From Branchiostoma floridae (lineage: Eukaryota; Chordata; Leptocardii; Amphioxiformes; Branchiostomatidae), in assembly GCF_000003815.2 (NCBI RefSeq), contig NC_049989.1, positions 1,193,705 to 1,257,704 of the forward strand: 64,000 nt of DNA, read 5' to 3'. The number at the start of each line of letters is the position of its first letter. The first letter of the stretch is position 1. The notes beneath the pieces were generated by a model, which was given only the letters and a program-made list of their open reading frames with translations, was not told the DNA's origin and did not search any database. The position numbers and the translations under genes are program-made. Below are positions 8,530 to 19,640 of this stretch, one piece after another.

Positions 8530-9346
8530 TCTTATCTAGGGGGCGCACGGATAGGACGCACCCTGAGCACGCTCTGCCTCGTGTGTCGTTTCCGAGCCTT
8601 TTTAGGCGGAAGGAGTTGGCATTGAGGCCTGGTTTGTCAGTCTAAGGTTTGCTGTTGCTCTCAGGATCTTGGGGATGTCTTTCTTGTCTTTGTACGATTT
8701 ATTTTAAGCGAGTTTCGGCTGTTTTAGTTTTATCGTACCCCCTCCACGAGGAAGCCTCGGCGTACGTTGGCTTGACGTCCCGAGGACAGAGGGTGGCGAT
8801 AGTGCCGTGACTTTTTGCCCTCCCGTAACTCGGGTATCCTTCGCGGTACCCAAGTGAAAGTTGGGCAGTTGTGTCAGATAATTTTTTGCTACCTGTAGCA
8901 AAAATTTGGGTGTTGTACCTTGTTGGGAGAGGTTTTTGTGGACCCTCACCCCCAAAACCGGGAGGTGGACTCTTCCTTGGTATTTGGGTCGCTGACGGAT
9001 CAAAACAAAACCTTTACCCCCTCGTAACTTGGGTACGCTTCGTCGCACCCAAGTGAAAGTTGGGCAGTTTGTTCAAATAATTTTTCGCTACTTGCAGCGA
9101 AAATTTGGGCTCTCTAAGTCGTAGCGTTAAGTATTTAGTGACCCTCACCCCTAAAACAGGGGTAAACCGGGGTTTGGTATCGTCCCGGCGGCGGAAGTCT
9201 AACTAGGTCATCCCGCTAGTTTTAGCGGCGGTCGGATTCCGAGGGTCTAAAGGGGGTTTCCGGGAGCGCTTCCGGGAGCCTGTTAGGGGTTTCTCAACAC
9301 CTTAAATCCCCTTCTTCTCTCGCTCTCTGGGTTCCTGGTACTCAGG

Positions 9347-10975
9347 ATGTCGAAGTTGGCTAGATATCAGTCTGTGAAAATCACATTCCTTGAGCTCCAC
9401 CACCACCAGCTCAAGGATGTGATAGATTTACTGACCAAACATGGAGTAAAATCCATGGAAATCCAAAGTGTTCAGAGCAAGCCGAACAACGATACGACTG
9501 AAGTCACCTTCACGACCAAGGCGGTTCTGCAGAGGGTAGTGCCGTCTCTGTCGAGTGACCGCTCGATAGACGTGGAGACGTTTGGTACGGGGATCACGGT
9601 TGTCACAGCTCGGGGAATCCCCTTTGAGTTTGATGATAACTATATCAGGCTGAGACTGAAGGAGTATGGCATGGTACCTGATACAAAGTACCTTACATAC
9701 GCTAACTTGGGATTCCCCCATATCTACACGGGGACTCGCCAGTATCGGATGAAAATCCAAAAGCACCTGCCAAACACGGTCAGGCTGGGTAGTGACATCG
9801 TGTCGTTTAACTATGCGGGGCAGCCGCGTAGCTGTCACCGCTGCGGCAGTACAGCCCACTTCGTGGCGGATTGCCCCGAAACGAAGTGTGGAAAATGTTG
9901 GGAGCTAGGGCATGTGGCGAAGGATTGTAATAACCAGATGAAGTGCTCGGTATGCCTGGAGGCGGGTCATTCCGCAAGGACTTGCCACAAGTCCTTTGCC
10001 AGCGTAGTCAAGCCATCAAGTTCATGGGCTACGCAAGCGAAGCCCGCTCCTGGCACTTCCAATGCAGGTCCTGGCGTCCCTAAGACCAAACTGGTTAGCT
10101 CAGTCGATAGTGAGAGTGAGGAAAGCGGTCAGGAAGACATGCTCGAAGAGGAAACTACTCCTCACAAGTTGGTAGGGGGTCCCACTGCTGCTAACCCAGG
10201 TAGTGAAACCAAGTCCCCTCTTAAGGTAGTAGCCACAGACAAAGCCAGGAAGAGTAAAGGGGATGAGGGCAAGTCTGACGACAAAGTGGAGGAGGAGGTT
10301 GCTAAGTCGGATGACAAAATCTCTCCCCCCCAGGTGGTAAAGACCCCGGTCAGGGCTGTCACACCACCGTCCGAATCGCCACCGAAAGGTGAGGAGGGGT
10401 TCTGGGATCTGGGCTCCCTCCCTGAGGATGGTGCCAACAAAATGCCAGAAGATGAGGAAGAGGTGGAAGAAATGGAGATTGACAAGCCCACCACCACCTT
10501 TAAGCTGGCCCTGTCGGCATCGCTTGCCGAAGAATTGAGCAAAAACTTGACCAGTCCTGGCTTCACTATAGGCGAGGGTGAGCACGGTCCCGAGCTTACC
10601 ATGAACCTGGACGAGCCCCTCATCATAGACGAAAGTGATAGAGAGGAGAACGCGCCTAAGCGTCCTCATCAGAGTGACCCGAGCGATTCGGACGACTCGG
10701 ACACCTCGGGAAAGAACCCTAAAGGGAAACTGACAGGAAAGAAGGTCAAAAAGGACTCCGAGAACACTACAAAATTCGGGTCCCAAATTGACTTGTTTGC
10801 CTCATCCGGGGAGACTCAGTCTAAGGAGCCCCCAAACAGCTCCAAAGCGAAAAAGTCAGGCCTGATGGCAGGTGCCATCAAAGGTGCTGGAAACAAAGGT
10901 GGCGGCAACAAAGGTGCTGGCAACAAAGGTGCTGGAAACAAAGGTGGTAAGACTAGCAATGTCAAGCCACGCTAA
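9347..10975 (+). CDS. A2 ORF1: CCHC zinc-knuckle protein
   Basis: 542 residues with the same domain order as A1 ORF1: N-terminal folded region, three CCHC knuckles at about 163-213, an acidic Ser/Glu-rich middle and a Gly-Asn-Lys tail. It differs from A1 by a handful of substitutions, such as L to P near residue 111 (GMVPDTKY) and GPI to GAI near residue 516. The stop TAA is followed by seven sense codons in the same frame and then the ORF2 ATG. Confidence 0.93.
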   Translation: MSKLARYQSVKITFLELHHHQLKDVIDLLTKHGVKSMEIQSVQSKPNNDTTEVTFTTKAVLQRVVPSLSSDRSIDVETFGTGITVVTARGIPFEFDDNYIRLRLKEYGMVPDTKYLTYANLGFPHIYTGTRQYRMKIQKHLPNTVRLGSDIVSFNYAGQPRSCHRCGSTAHFVADCPETKCGKCWELGHVAKDCNNQMKCSVCLEAGHSARTCHKSFASVVKPSSSWATQAKPAPGTSNAGPGVPKTKLVSSVDSESEESGQEDMLEEETTPHKLVGGPTAANPGSETKSPLKVVATDKARKSKGDEGKSDDKVEEEVAKSDDKISPPQVVKTPVRAVTPPSESPPKGEEGFWDLGSLPEDGANKMPEDEEEVEEMEIDKPTTTFKLALSASLAEELSKNLTSPGFTIGEGEHGPELTMNLDEPLIIDESDREENAPKRPHQSDPSDSDDSDTSGKNPKGKLTGKKVKKDSENTTKFGSQIDLFASSGETQSKEPPNSSKAKKSGLMAGAIKGAGNKGGGNKGAGNKGAGNKGGKTSNVKPR

Positions 10976-10996
10976 GACCCCTTGACCGACCTAAAA

Positions 10997-13900
10997 ATGA
11001 CGGACCTCAACATAGTGTCACTCAACGTGAATGGAATGAAGGACAGAGATAAACGCCAGGCTGTTTTTGATTTTTGTCGGACAAGGAAAGTTGACGTCGC
11101 CTGTCTTCAGGAGTGTCACGTCTCCTCCTTGGCCGACAAGATGTATTGGTCACGGCAATGGGGGAACAAAGCCATTTGGTCTTTGGGTACTAACTCTGCA
11201 AAGGGTGTAGGGATACTCTTCGGCCCAGGTATTTCAGTTGTGGCCCACCGCTCAGACACGGAGGGCCGGGTTGTGTCGGCGCTAGTTAAGTTGGACGATA
11301 CAAACTACAACATTGTTAATATTTATGCCCCAAGTGTCCCTACACAAAGGGTGGAGTTCTTTGCGGAACTTCATCAATACATGTTCCCGAATGCATCTCT
11401 GATTGTTTGTGGAGACTTTAATTGTGTACTCGACCCTATCCTTGACAGATGCTCTGGGTCGTCTTCATCTCCCAGGGATAACGTTAGGGATGTGGTAGAG
11501 CTCAGGGGTTTCTGTGAGGATCTTGGTCTGGTCGATGTTTGGAGAGAACAACACGCAAATCAGAGGGAGTTCACATGGAGCTCTAAATCATGTGAAACCC
11601 GTTCCAGACTGGACAGATTTTATGTGTCAGACCCTGTACATTGCTCGTCGGAGATAAGAACATTCCCAATGTCGGATCACGACGCAGTATTTTTGTCCGT
11701 TACCCACACTCCCAGAGTAGAACGCGGAGCTGGGGTGTGGCGATGTAATACGGAGGTTTTGAAGGATGGCATTTTTATTGAAGAATTCTCTGAAAGATAC
11801 GAAGAGTGGCGAGCCCGGAAAGGCAGCCACAAGTGTCTCAGAGATTGGTGGGAGGAGGTGAAAAATAACACCAAAGACCTCCTGATTAGCCACTCGAAAC
11901 GCAGAGCTAAGGCAGCAACGTTGATACAGAGAGACCTCGAGAAGAAAATAGATATGTTGAGGTCGTGCCTGAACAATGGTGGGACATGTCCTGCAACGGT
12001 TCACGATTATCAGACAGCAAAAGAACAACTGAAAAAGTTGTTGTCAGATAAGTTAGCAGGACTACGGGTCCGTAGCAGAATACAGAACTTTGAGAAGGAT
12101 GAAAAGCCGACCAGGTTTTTCTTCAGCAAAGAAAGAAAGAGGGGCGAGAAGAAAATGGTCAGAGAGTTGAGGACGGCTGATGGCGAAATAGTTACGTCAA
12201 GGGAAGAAATCTTAGAAACCTTCCATGACTTCTACGCTAACCTCTATAGCGCAGATTCCATAAATAGTGAGGATAAGAATTATTTCCTGGATAAACTAGT
12301 TCCCACTCTCCCCGACACAGACCGGATTCGGCTTGACCAGCCGCTTTCGTTAGAAGAGATGGAACAGGCCGTCAAGGAAATGCAGAATGGGAAAACCCCG
12401 GGGTCAGATGGTCTCCCCAAAGAGTTCTACACTCAGTTCTGGGCTATTGTTGGGCAAGACTTGCTACAGGTTCTCAACGAAGGTTTAGAAGAGAATCAGT
12501 TGTCTCCATCCCAAAGGGAGGGTGTTATCACACTCCTCGATAAGAAAGGAGACCCTTTGAACCCGGCAAACAAGCGCCCGATTTCGTTACTCAATGTGGA
12601 TTACAAGATCTTGGCCAAAACTTTGGCAAACAGGCTGAAGGTTGCCGTGGGGGAGGTTATCCATACTGACCAATCCTGCGGCATTCCGGGAAGATCTCTG
12701 GAAGACAGTCTGTCTCTGCTAAGAGACATAGTGGCGTACACCAACAGCACTAACTCTACCTGTGTGTTGTTGGCCCTAGATCAGGAGAAAGCCTTTGACA
12801 GGGTTGACCACAGCTACATGGCAGAGGTCCTCGAGAAGTTGGGTTTTGGCCCCAAGTTTCAAAGCTGGATAGGCACCCTGTACAACTCGGTTTCTAGCCG
12901 AGTGTTAGTTAACGGGGACCTGTCCTCCCCGATCCACATCGAACGGGGAGTTAGGCAGGGTTGCCCGCTATCTCCACTGTTGTATGTGCTCTGTATTGAG
13001 CCACTGGCAGCCGCCATCAGAGCAGATCCCCAAATTAGAGGTGTTAAAGTTCCGGGAGGTCAGGAAGTCAAGCTTGTACAGTACGCTGACGATAACACCT
13101 GCGTCCTTTCTGACCAACCGTCGATTGATAGAGCCTTCCATACCATACGAAGGTTCGAGTCCGGCACAGGTTCCAAGCTGAACTTTGGAAAGACGGAAGC
13201 CGTTTGGCTAGGCAGGTGGAGAGGCAGGCAAGACAAACCGTATCCGATAGGGCGGTGGACCTCAGACAGCATCATCATACTGGGGTCCCCCATGGGCGGT
13301 GAGCGAATGGCTGAAGAGGCTTGGCTGCAACGTTTTGCCAAGTTCAAGGCTAAGCTGGACCAGTGGAGAAATAGGAAACTGACCCTGATTGGGAAAGTGG
13401 TAGTTTGCAATTCTCTAGCAGCGGCTACGCTGTGGTACACAGCGCCCATATTTCCTTTGCCGAAGTCCATTGAGAAAAAGTTGGAGAAAGAGATGTTCGC
13501 ATTCATATGGGACAACAAGACAGAACTAGTGGCAAGAAGGACTCTGTATTTGCCGAAGGAGAAGGGGGGCCTAAACTTGGTTTGCATCCCAGTGAAGGCG
13601 CAGGCACTTCTCCTCAAATCTGTTCGAAAAGCTCTGACTACCCCGGATGCCCCGGCGGCAAAGTTCACCCTTTATTGGCTAGGGTTCAGCTTGAGAAGAA
13701 TAGACCCGGCTTCGTGGAGCAACAATGCCCCACACTCAGTGGACCCACCACCGCACTATGCACAAATTGCCAAGATCTTGCAAAATGTTCAACAGAGCAA
13801 CATTCAGGTGGAATGGGCTGCAGTCGCTGTCTCGTCACTGTACTCCTCCCTTCTTGAGGCAGAGGACTTTGTGCCACGTTGCGTTAGGGAGAACTCAAGT

Positions 13901-14470
13901 CTTGACTGGCCAGAGATTTGGCAAGCCATCCTCAATCCCCTTCTCACCAACTGGGAGAGGATGGTTTGCTGGAATATCGCTCACGATGGCTTAGTGACTA
14001 ACAAGAAGCTCTATTCTTGGCGGAAGTTTTCTAAGACGTCCAAATGCCCGAGACGAGGTTGTGAAGGAGTGGAGAGCATCTCCCATGTTTTCCTAGAATG
14101 TGCCCACGTGTCTGAGTTGTGGACATGGCTGGAGTGGCTTATTGCCAGAAAGATCTGTCCGAACTTTGTTCTTTCGGACAAGTTTGTGCTTTGGGGCTTA
14201 GCTCCAGATGGGTCATCTAGGAAGACAAGGCGGGTGTTAGGAGCCTTGTCTGCAATCTCTAAGAACCTGATTTGGCGGTCGAGAGGTGATGCCAAACACA
14301 ACAAGAAGCATCACTCCCCTGCGGAGTTGGCTCTCCTCCTGAAGGAGACGTTAGCTGAGAGACTGGTTTTTGAGTTCACGCGTCTTGGCCCGGCTGGTTT
14401 CTACACCAACTGGGCTGAGGGCTATTCTTGGGCAGATGTAGATGTCGCACATTTGTCATTGAAGTTCTAG
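10997..14470 (+). CDS. A2 ORF2: APE endonuclease and reverse transcriptase, intact
   Basis: A 1,157-residue polyprotein that nicks the target and copies the element RNA into the genome by target-primed reverse transcription. The APE-like endonuclease (about 1-235) shows LNVNGM, LQECHV, G139-D-F-N142 and S226-D-H-D. RT (about 450-760) shows GKTPGSDGLPKEFY, DQEKAFDRVD, GVRQGCPLSP and the catalytic YADD at 696-699. A C-terminal CCHC-type knuckle begins at C1017 (CPRRGC, then HVFLEC). The ATG was chosen over an in-frame upstream TTG five codons earlier. U2 specificity presumably lies in the endonuclease and C-terminal parts; that is inference. Confidence 0.95.
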   Translation: MTDLNIVSLNVNGMKDRDKRQAVFDFCRTRKVDVACLQECHVSSLADKMYWSRQWGNKAIWSLGTNSAKGVGILFGPGISVVAHRSDTEGRVVSALVKLDDTNYNIVNIYAPSVPTQRVEFFAELHQYMFPNASLIVCGDFNCVLDPILDRCSGSSSSPRDNVRDVVELRGFCEDLGLVDVWREQHANQREFTWSSKSCETRSRLDRFYVSDPVHCSSEIRTFPMSDHDAVFLSVTHTPRVERGAGVWRCNTEVLKDGIFIEEFSERYEEWRARKGSHKCLRDWWEEVKNNTKDLLISHSKRRAKAATLIQRDLEKKIDMLRSCLNNGGTCPATVHDYQTAKEQLKKLLSDKLAGLRVRSRIQNFEKDEKPTRFFFSKERKRGEKKMVRELRTADGEIVTSREEILETFHDFYANLYSADSINSEDKNYFLDKLVPTLPDTDRIRLDQPLSLEEMEQAVKEMQNGKTPGSDGLPKEFYTQFWAIVGQDLLQVLNEGLEENQLSPSQREGVITLLDKKGDPLNPANKRPISLLNVDYKILAKTLANRLKVAVGEVIHTDQSCGIPGRSLEDSLSLLRDIVAYTNSTNSTCVLLALDQEKAFDRVDHSYMAEVLEKLGFGPKFQSWIGTLYNSVSSRVLVNGDLSSPIHIERGVRQGCPLSPLLYVLCIEPLAAAIRADPQIRGVKVPGGQEVKLVQYADDNTCVLSDQPSIDRAFHTIRRFESGTGSKLNFGKTEAVWLGRWRGRQDKPYPIGRWTSDSIIILGSPMGGERMAEEAWLQRFAKFKAKLDQWRNRKLTLIGKVVVCNSLAAATLWYTAPIFPLPKSIEKKLEKEMFAFIWDNKTELVARRTLYLPKEKGGLNLVCIPVKAQALLLKSVRKALTTPDAPAAKFTLYWLGFSLRRIDPASWSNNAPHSVDPPPHYAQIAKILQNVQQSNIQVEWAAVAVSSLYSSLLEAEDFVPRCVRENSSLDWPEIWQAILNPLLTNWERMVCWNIAHDGLVTNKKLYSWRKFSKTSKCPRRGCEGVESISHVFLECAHVSELWTWLEWLIARKICPNFVLSDKFVLWGLAPDGSSRKTRRVLGALSAISKNLIWRSRGDAKHNKKHHSPAELALLLKETLAERLVFEFTRLGPAGFYTNWAEGYSWADVDVAHLSLKF

Positions 14471-14779
14471 ATGACTTTATGAATTCCCTATATTAGGGAC
14501 ACAGAAAAAGAGAAAATCCAAAAAATTATAAAATAGAAAACCCAAAAACAGTAGATTAGTGGGGGGGATATGGGAAAGGGGATGGACCAAGAGTGGTGGG
14601 TGGGAGTGAGGTGCTGCGTTATCCGAGTCGATCTGTTTCAGAATTGGTTTGGTCTGGGTCCCCGGTGGGGGATGTGCCAAGAGATATGTAAGCCGGGGAG
14701 TGTTTACCCTCCCTCGGTATAGACTGGTAATGAACAAAGTAATGCTCGACAAGTATAAACTACTTTTTGTCAAAAGAGT

Positions 14780-14935
14780 ATCTGTTCTTATCAGTTTAAT
14801 CTCTGATACATTCCCCATCGGGGAATCTAGATTAAATTGATTTTTGAAAGTTGGTCATGGAATAAGAGCTTGCTCTGTCCTGACCGCGGATCGGCTCGGT
14901 ATTGCAGTACCTCCGAGATCGGTCCATCCCCTTAC
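14780..14935 (+). ncRNA. U2: U2 snRNA gene, 3' portion (nt 38-193), after A2
   Basis: 156 nt identical to the same part of the complete U2 gene. It is joined to the A2 3' end at exactly the same point as in the other insertions. Confidence 0.93.
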
Positions 14936-15848
14936 AAATCCAAAAGAAGTTGCACGCACACACATGTCACACACATACCGCAATCTCTTTACGCGGTCAG
15001 GACAGAGCAAGCGTTTACCTTATTCCATGACCAACTTTCAGACATGAAATCAATCTAGATTCCCCGATGGGGAATGTGTACGGACGGAGCGCATATTGAG
15101 AAGAGCCTGCAGTTTGTGTGTGTCCGACTTTCCGTAACCCTAACCCTAACCCTAACCCTATCCCGACTTTCCGTAACCCTAACCCTAACCCTAACCCGGC
15201 TTTCCCTAACCCTAACCCTAACCCTTTCCCGACTTTCCATAACCCTAACTCTAACTCTAACTCTAACCCTAACCTTCAGCTGTTTCTTGGAGTGGCCTAG
15301 TGGAAAGAGTAGATAGCCATTCCTTTCTTTTCTGTTTCAGACTGCAGTGCCGGTGCCCTCGGAGGAGAGGAAAGAAAGGCCGAGTTGAGCAAGACTGCAT
15401 TGAAGGTGAGTACCGCTTGTGTTGTGTGTACTTTCTCTCCGTCGCTAGGGCGGCGTTCGAGAATCGCCGCGGTTCCAGCGGCGGAGCGCGGTTCGCGAAC
15501 ACCATTGTCGGGTGGGCCAGGCCGCGGTTGTTTTTGTATAGGTCTGAAAGTGAAAGTGAGCGGCTGCGTTGTGGCGACGTCACGTGTGTTTTGCCGCAAA
15601 ACGGGGCCGAGGTGAGAGAGGGTGTCGCGAGAGGGGCTGCGGTGTGTCGTCGGGAAGTAGTGCGGGTCGCATGTGGTGGCGAAAGGAAGGAAAACGGGGC
15701 GGGAATCACACTGGATCAACAAACAACTGGGTTAGAGGTGTCGGCTATCCTGCGGCGGCGGAATGGGAAGTTGTTGGCGGCTGTTTGTGCTCCACGGCCC
15801 AGGGCCGGCCCGCCCCGGGGTGGGTCGCTAGCGGTCACGGTCATCGTT
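14936..15848 (+). repeat. U2 array intergenic spacer 3 (variant)
   Basis: Same organisation as spacer 1 but the most diverged. The telomere-like block is rearranged, with longer CCCTAA runs at the start. The GTT microsatellite is almost absent (TTGTTTTTGTATAG), the 70-bp exon-like stretch is shortened, and the segment before the GC block has several substitutions. It is therefore a less homogenised unit, perhaps near an array edge when it was last exchanged. Confidence 0.88.
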
Positions 15849-15885
15849 ATCGCTTCTCGGCCTTTTGGCTAAGATCAAGTGTAGT
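15849..15885 (+). ncRNA. U2: U2 snRNA gene, 5' portion (nt 1-37), interrupted by A3
   Basis: U2 nt 1-37 ending GTGTAGT, directly followed by the A3 5' end (GTCTCGCTAGAGGGCGCACG). With the 3' half starting at nt 38 (34983), this insertion left no duplication and no deletion. Confidence 0.93.
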
Positions 15886-16338
15886 GTCTCGCTAGAGGGC
15901 GCACGGAGAGGACGCACCCTGAGCACGCTCTGCCTCGTGTGTCGTTTCCGGGCCTTTTTAGGCGGAAGGAGTTGGCATTGAGGCCTGGGTTGTCAGTCTA
16001 AGGTTTGCTGTTGCTCTCAGGATCTTGGGGATGTCTTTCTTGTCTTTGTACGATTTATTTTAAGCGAGTTTCGGCTGTTTTAGTTTTATCGTACCCCCTC
16101 CACGAGGAAGCCTCGGCGTACGTTGGCTTGACGTCCCGAGGACAGAGGGTGGCGATAGTGCCGTGACTTTTTGCCCTCCCGTAACTCGGGTACCCTTCGC
16201 GGTACCCAAGTGAAAGTTGGGCAGATAATTTTTTGCTACCTGTAGCAAAAATTTGGGTGTTGTACCTTGTTGGGTGAGGTTTTTGTGGACCCTCACCCCC
16301 AAAACCGGGAGGTGGACTCTTCCTTGGTATTTGGGTCG

Positions 16339-16347
16339 CTGACGGAT
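16339..16347. repeat. Left 9-bp target-site duplication (CTGACGGAT)
   Basis: CTGACGGAT occurs once in A2 (GGGTCGCTGACGGATCAAAAC) but on both sides of the transposon here (again at 29182-29190). It is an exact 9-bp target duplication and fixes the element boundaries. Confidence 0.93.
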
Positions 16348-16410
16348 TACCCTGGATATCAGAGTACAACTTAGCCGGCTAAGGGACTTTACGCCTTCAC
16401 GCAGTACTCT
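16348..16410 (+). repeat. Left terminus: TIR and subterminal hairpin
   Basis: The outer TIR covers about 20 bp. It includes TCAGAGTAC, which is complementary to GTACTCTGG about 40 bp further in, so the end can fold back on itself. The internal part, TTAGCCGGC, ACGCC and CACGCAGTACTCTGG, recurs in inverted order at the right end. Confidence 0.75.
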
Positions 16411-16603
16411 GGCTCGGCGGTTGTTAACTGTCAGTCGCTGCCCCCTGCTGGCCCCCTCGCTGGCGCGCGGAAGCCACGCACGAGCGGCTATTGGTGGGTT
16501 AGCCCGGCTATCCCGAGCGCAAGCATGATTGGCTAGCCGCTCCGCCCGCCTTCCTGAAAGGTCATGAATATTTATCAATCATTTGGGGTTTCCCTCGGCC
16601 AAC

Positions 16604-19145
16604 ATGGCGGACGTAGGGAAAGACGTGGATGTTGCTATATCGAAAGCCTTGTTGAGCATAGAATCTGTCGATAGCTTGAAACCTGAGCAGCACCAGGTTT
16701 TGGAGAACTTCCTGTGCGGCAGGGATGTGGTGGGTCTTCTTCCTACAGGCTTCGGTAAATCGCTGATTTACCAGCTCGCTCCCACTGTGGCTAAAAATTT
16801 GCGGTCGAGTGCGCTTTGTCCAGAGCACATAAAGACTGCAGAGTTTCCTTCTCTGATCATCTTATCTCCACTTCTGGCGCTTATAAACGACCAAGTGTTG
16901 GAGGCCAGGGAGTTTGGACTGTCCGCGATGTCGCTGTGTGACCCCAGTCCGACCGAAGAAGCGCAGATTCTGAGTGGGAAGGTCCGGTTAATGTTCGCAA
17001 ATCCCGAAACGCTTGTGTTGGACGAAAAATGGCGGGACATGCTGCTCACAGAGAGGTTCCAAAACAACGTCGTGGGTCTTGTGGTCGATGAAGTCCATAA
17101 AACACCGAGCTGGTATGCATTCCCAGAATATTTTTGTCGTATGTAGATCGCATGTTTTGAACTCAAATAGCTTTAAAACGAGTAATGATGACACGTAGCG
17201 TAACGAGTGCGAGTCGCCCCCCTCCCACCTCCCGTAACTTTGCATGTGACGCGAGCACTTTGTTGGCGGCCTAACTATTACCAAGGAGCTTTTAAAAGCT
17301 CCTTGCTATTACTGTAAAAAATAAAATAGTAAATAAAACAAAGTACGTGGATTGAAAGAATATGTGTAATGCTAGAGGCTACAGTAAACAGTTAATCATG
17401 AAACATTGTTGTAATAAACCAAAGTTGTGTTGACTGTTCATTATGTGGAAGGAATTGCCTTATTCATTATTCATAATCATAACGTTAGCCCTCTTCTTTA
17501 TATTTCAGGGGAGAAGCAAAGAAAGGGGGGAAGGCCTTCCGGGAAACGTTTGCGAGGATAGCAGAGCTCCGCTCTTTGTGTAAGCATGGTGAGAAGTGTT
17601 CCATTTTCTCTTACCTTCATTTATTTGTCACCCATCCTTTGTTGTTATGCATGCTGATGACAGATGTTGGTGCCTTCAATATTAATCTCATTAAGTAGCT
17701 TTTGTTTAAAGAAAAAATTAGGCATTTTTTGTTCTTGTTCTTTTACGAGTGCATGAATCAATTCAAGTGTTCAAATCTATTTTCTGAGATGTAAAATGTT
17801 GGTATAATCTAATTTGTAGTTGAATGAATGAATGAAGGCATTTATTATATTGCAGACTGTAAGGAATTGAATCTAGTCTTTTTTATCATTCTCCGCAGGG
17901 ACTCCTGTTTTGGCTCTTACTGCTTCTGCCGACACTGCTACAAGAAAGGACATTGTGAGACTCCTGAACCTGAGCAAGCACACCGTATTTGTGGAGAGGA
18001 GCCCAAATAGGACTAACATTAGGCTCAGTGCTGTCAGGATCAAGCCATCAGATGATTTTGCCTGTCTAGACTGGTTAGTTACGGGTGTTAAGAAATATGG
18101 CAGTGAGTTTGGCAAGGCAGTTATATACTGTAGAGATTTTAAAACTGTGGGTGCGGTGTACTGCCACCTTGTGGCATCCCTTAGGGATGAAGCTTATGTC
18201 GGGGTTAGGATATCGCGCAACTGTAGAGTTGGGATGTACCATAGCGAGACCTTGCCGGAGAAGAAGGAGCATGTGCTTTCATCATTTAGGGGTACATCCA
18301 AATTCTCCAATTTGTCAGTTGTTATTGCCACTACAGCACTGAGCATGGGCGTGAATTTCCCAGATGTCAGATACGTTGTCATGTATGGTCCTCCAGACAA
18401 CATGGAAGACTTAATGCAGCAAATAGGAAGAGCTGGAAGGGATAACCTCCCAGCTCATGGTATTATGTATAGTTATGCCCAGCAAAGGTGTGATGACAAT
18501 GTCAGACAATATGCCAAGGGTACATCTTGCCTCAGAGCCACATTGTACAACCACTTTGAGTCAGCTAAGTCTACCGTACCATTGGAACCTGGACATGACT
18601 GTTGTACAGTGTGTCATAAAACGTGTAACTGTAACACATCTAGTGAATCATGTGATGTTCCTAGCCCTGTACATGAAATGTCAGTAGCTGCAACTGAAAC
18701 AATCCCGTCCAAGGTGAGAAGTGTCACTGATGAACAGAGAGAGTTGTTGACAGAGGGGCTGTATCAGTACAGATATTCCCTTGTGAAGAATAAGAGGCTT
18801 TTGCTGTCAGTTGGACACACAACTGGATTTACAGATGCATTCATAGAGTCAATAGTTGAAAAAAGCCCTTTCATTTTCTCAGCTAAGTACATCCTGGATA
18901 ACTTCCCTGAAATATACTCTGAACAGCATGCTCACTCGATCATGTACATAGTCAACAAGGTGTTCAATGACAACCTAGATATTGATGACTTACTAGAAGC
19001 AATAGAGGCAGACTTTGAGTCTGAAATTGCACAGGACCCAAGTATTCCTGACATTCCTGTTACATGGTCCAACTCTGATTCTGATAATGCCTGTGCTGAG
19101 GAACCAATTTTATGGGATGAATTCTTGTACTATGACAGTGACTGA
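16604..19145 (+). CDS. RecQ-like SF2 DNA helicase of the transposon (three exons)
   Basis: Join 16604-17112, 17509-17588, 17899-19145: 611 residues. All junctions are GT-AG and keep the frame (CTG|GTATGC, TTTCAG|GG, CATG|GTGAG, CGCAG|GG). Walker A is GLLPTGFGKS (44-53) and the DEVH box is at 162-165 (RecQ helicases have DEAH/DEVH). ALTASAD follows at exon 3, QIGRAGRD is motif VI (371-378), and a RecQ-type zinc site uses C407, C431/C432 and C435. It probably unwinds DNA during transposon excision or repair of the donor site, rather than being a host RecQ. The ATG is preceded by AACATGG context. The C-terminus (about 460-611) is acidic and of unknown function. Confidence 0.9.
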
Positions 19146-19319
19146 TAATATTTACAATTACATTTTTTTGGTGATGTGAAAGATGTAATTATGATTTCTA
19201 TCGCAGTACATATGACAATGAGTACATGTATATCATTTCTTTAAGGAACACCATGATGTATCCTTTTCTTTTATTCAATACATGTTCTGTACAAGTCTTG
19301 TGGAAACATTTTTGTAACA

Positions 19320-19640
19320 AAGTCTTTTCACTGTATATATACATGCATAAGCTTAGAAGAGTATGGAATTTCTTCGCATGTGTCACTTATGTCAGTGCTT
19401 TTGCAGTTTGATCACTTTTCTTCAATACATAACACAGTATTTTCATTGTATATATACATGTATAAGGTTAGAAGAATATGTCATTTCTTCGCATATGTTA
19501 CTTATGTCAGTTTGGTCACTTAGGGTGATCAATTCAAGACTGAAAACATCAGTGTAGCAACAAAGTTTTGTATCATATGTATATAAGCCTAGAGAAATAT
19601 GGCATTTCTTCACATCCAAATTTTTACATGTATAAGTGGT
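19320..19640. repeat. Degenerate tandem repeats downstream of helicase
   Basis: Successive units share TATATACATGTATAAG, then AGAATATG, then CATTTCTTCGCATATGT and TTATGTCAGT, spaced about 110-120 bp apart. Confidence 0.6.

Larger units (their letters stand above)
8537..14779 (+). mobile_element. Non-LTR retrotransposon A2, full length with both ORFs intact
   Basis: The best-preserved copy, 6.24 kb. The 5' end TAGGGGGCGCACGG resembles the starts of A3 and B5. The 5' UTR has two hairpin-bearing monomers (8819 and 9019 onward). ORF1 and ORF2 are open, and the 3' UTR ends in TTTTTGTCAAAAGAGT at U2 nt 38. There is no poly(A) tail, as expected for a target-specific element whose 3' end is recognised directly. 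It is a good candidate for a recently or currently active element. Confidence 0.93.

Noticed and set aside
16604-19145. Helicase as a host RecQ gene trapped by chance
   Set aside because: The gene lies entirely inside defined transposon ends, is compact, and pairs with a transposase; a host gene capture in the distant past cannot be excluded but it now travels with the element.
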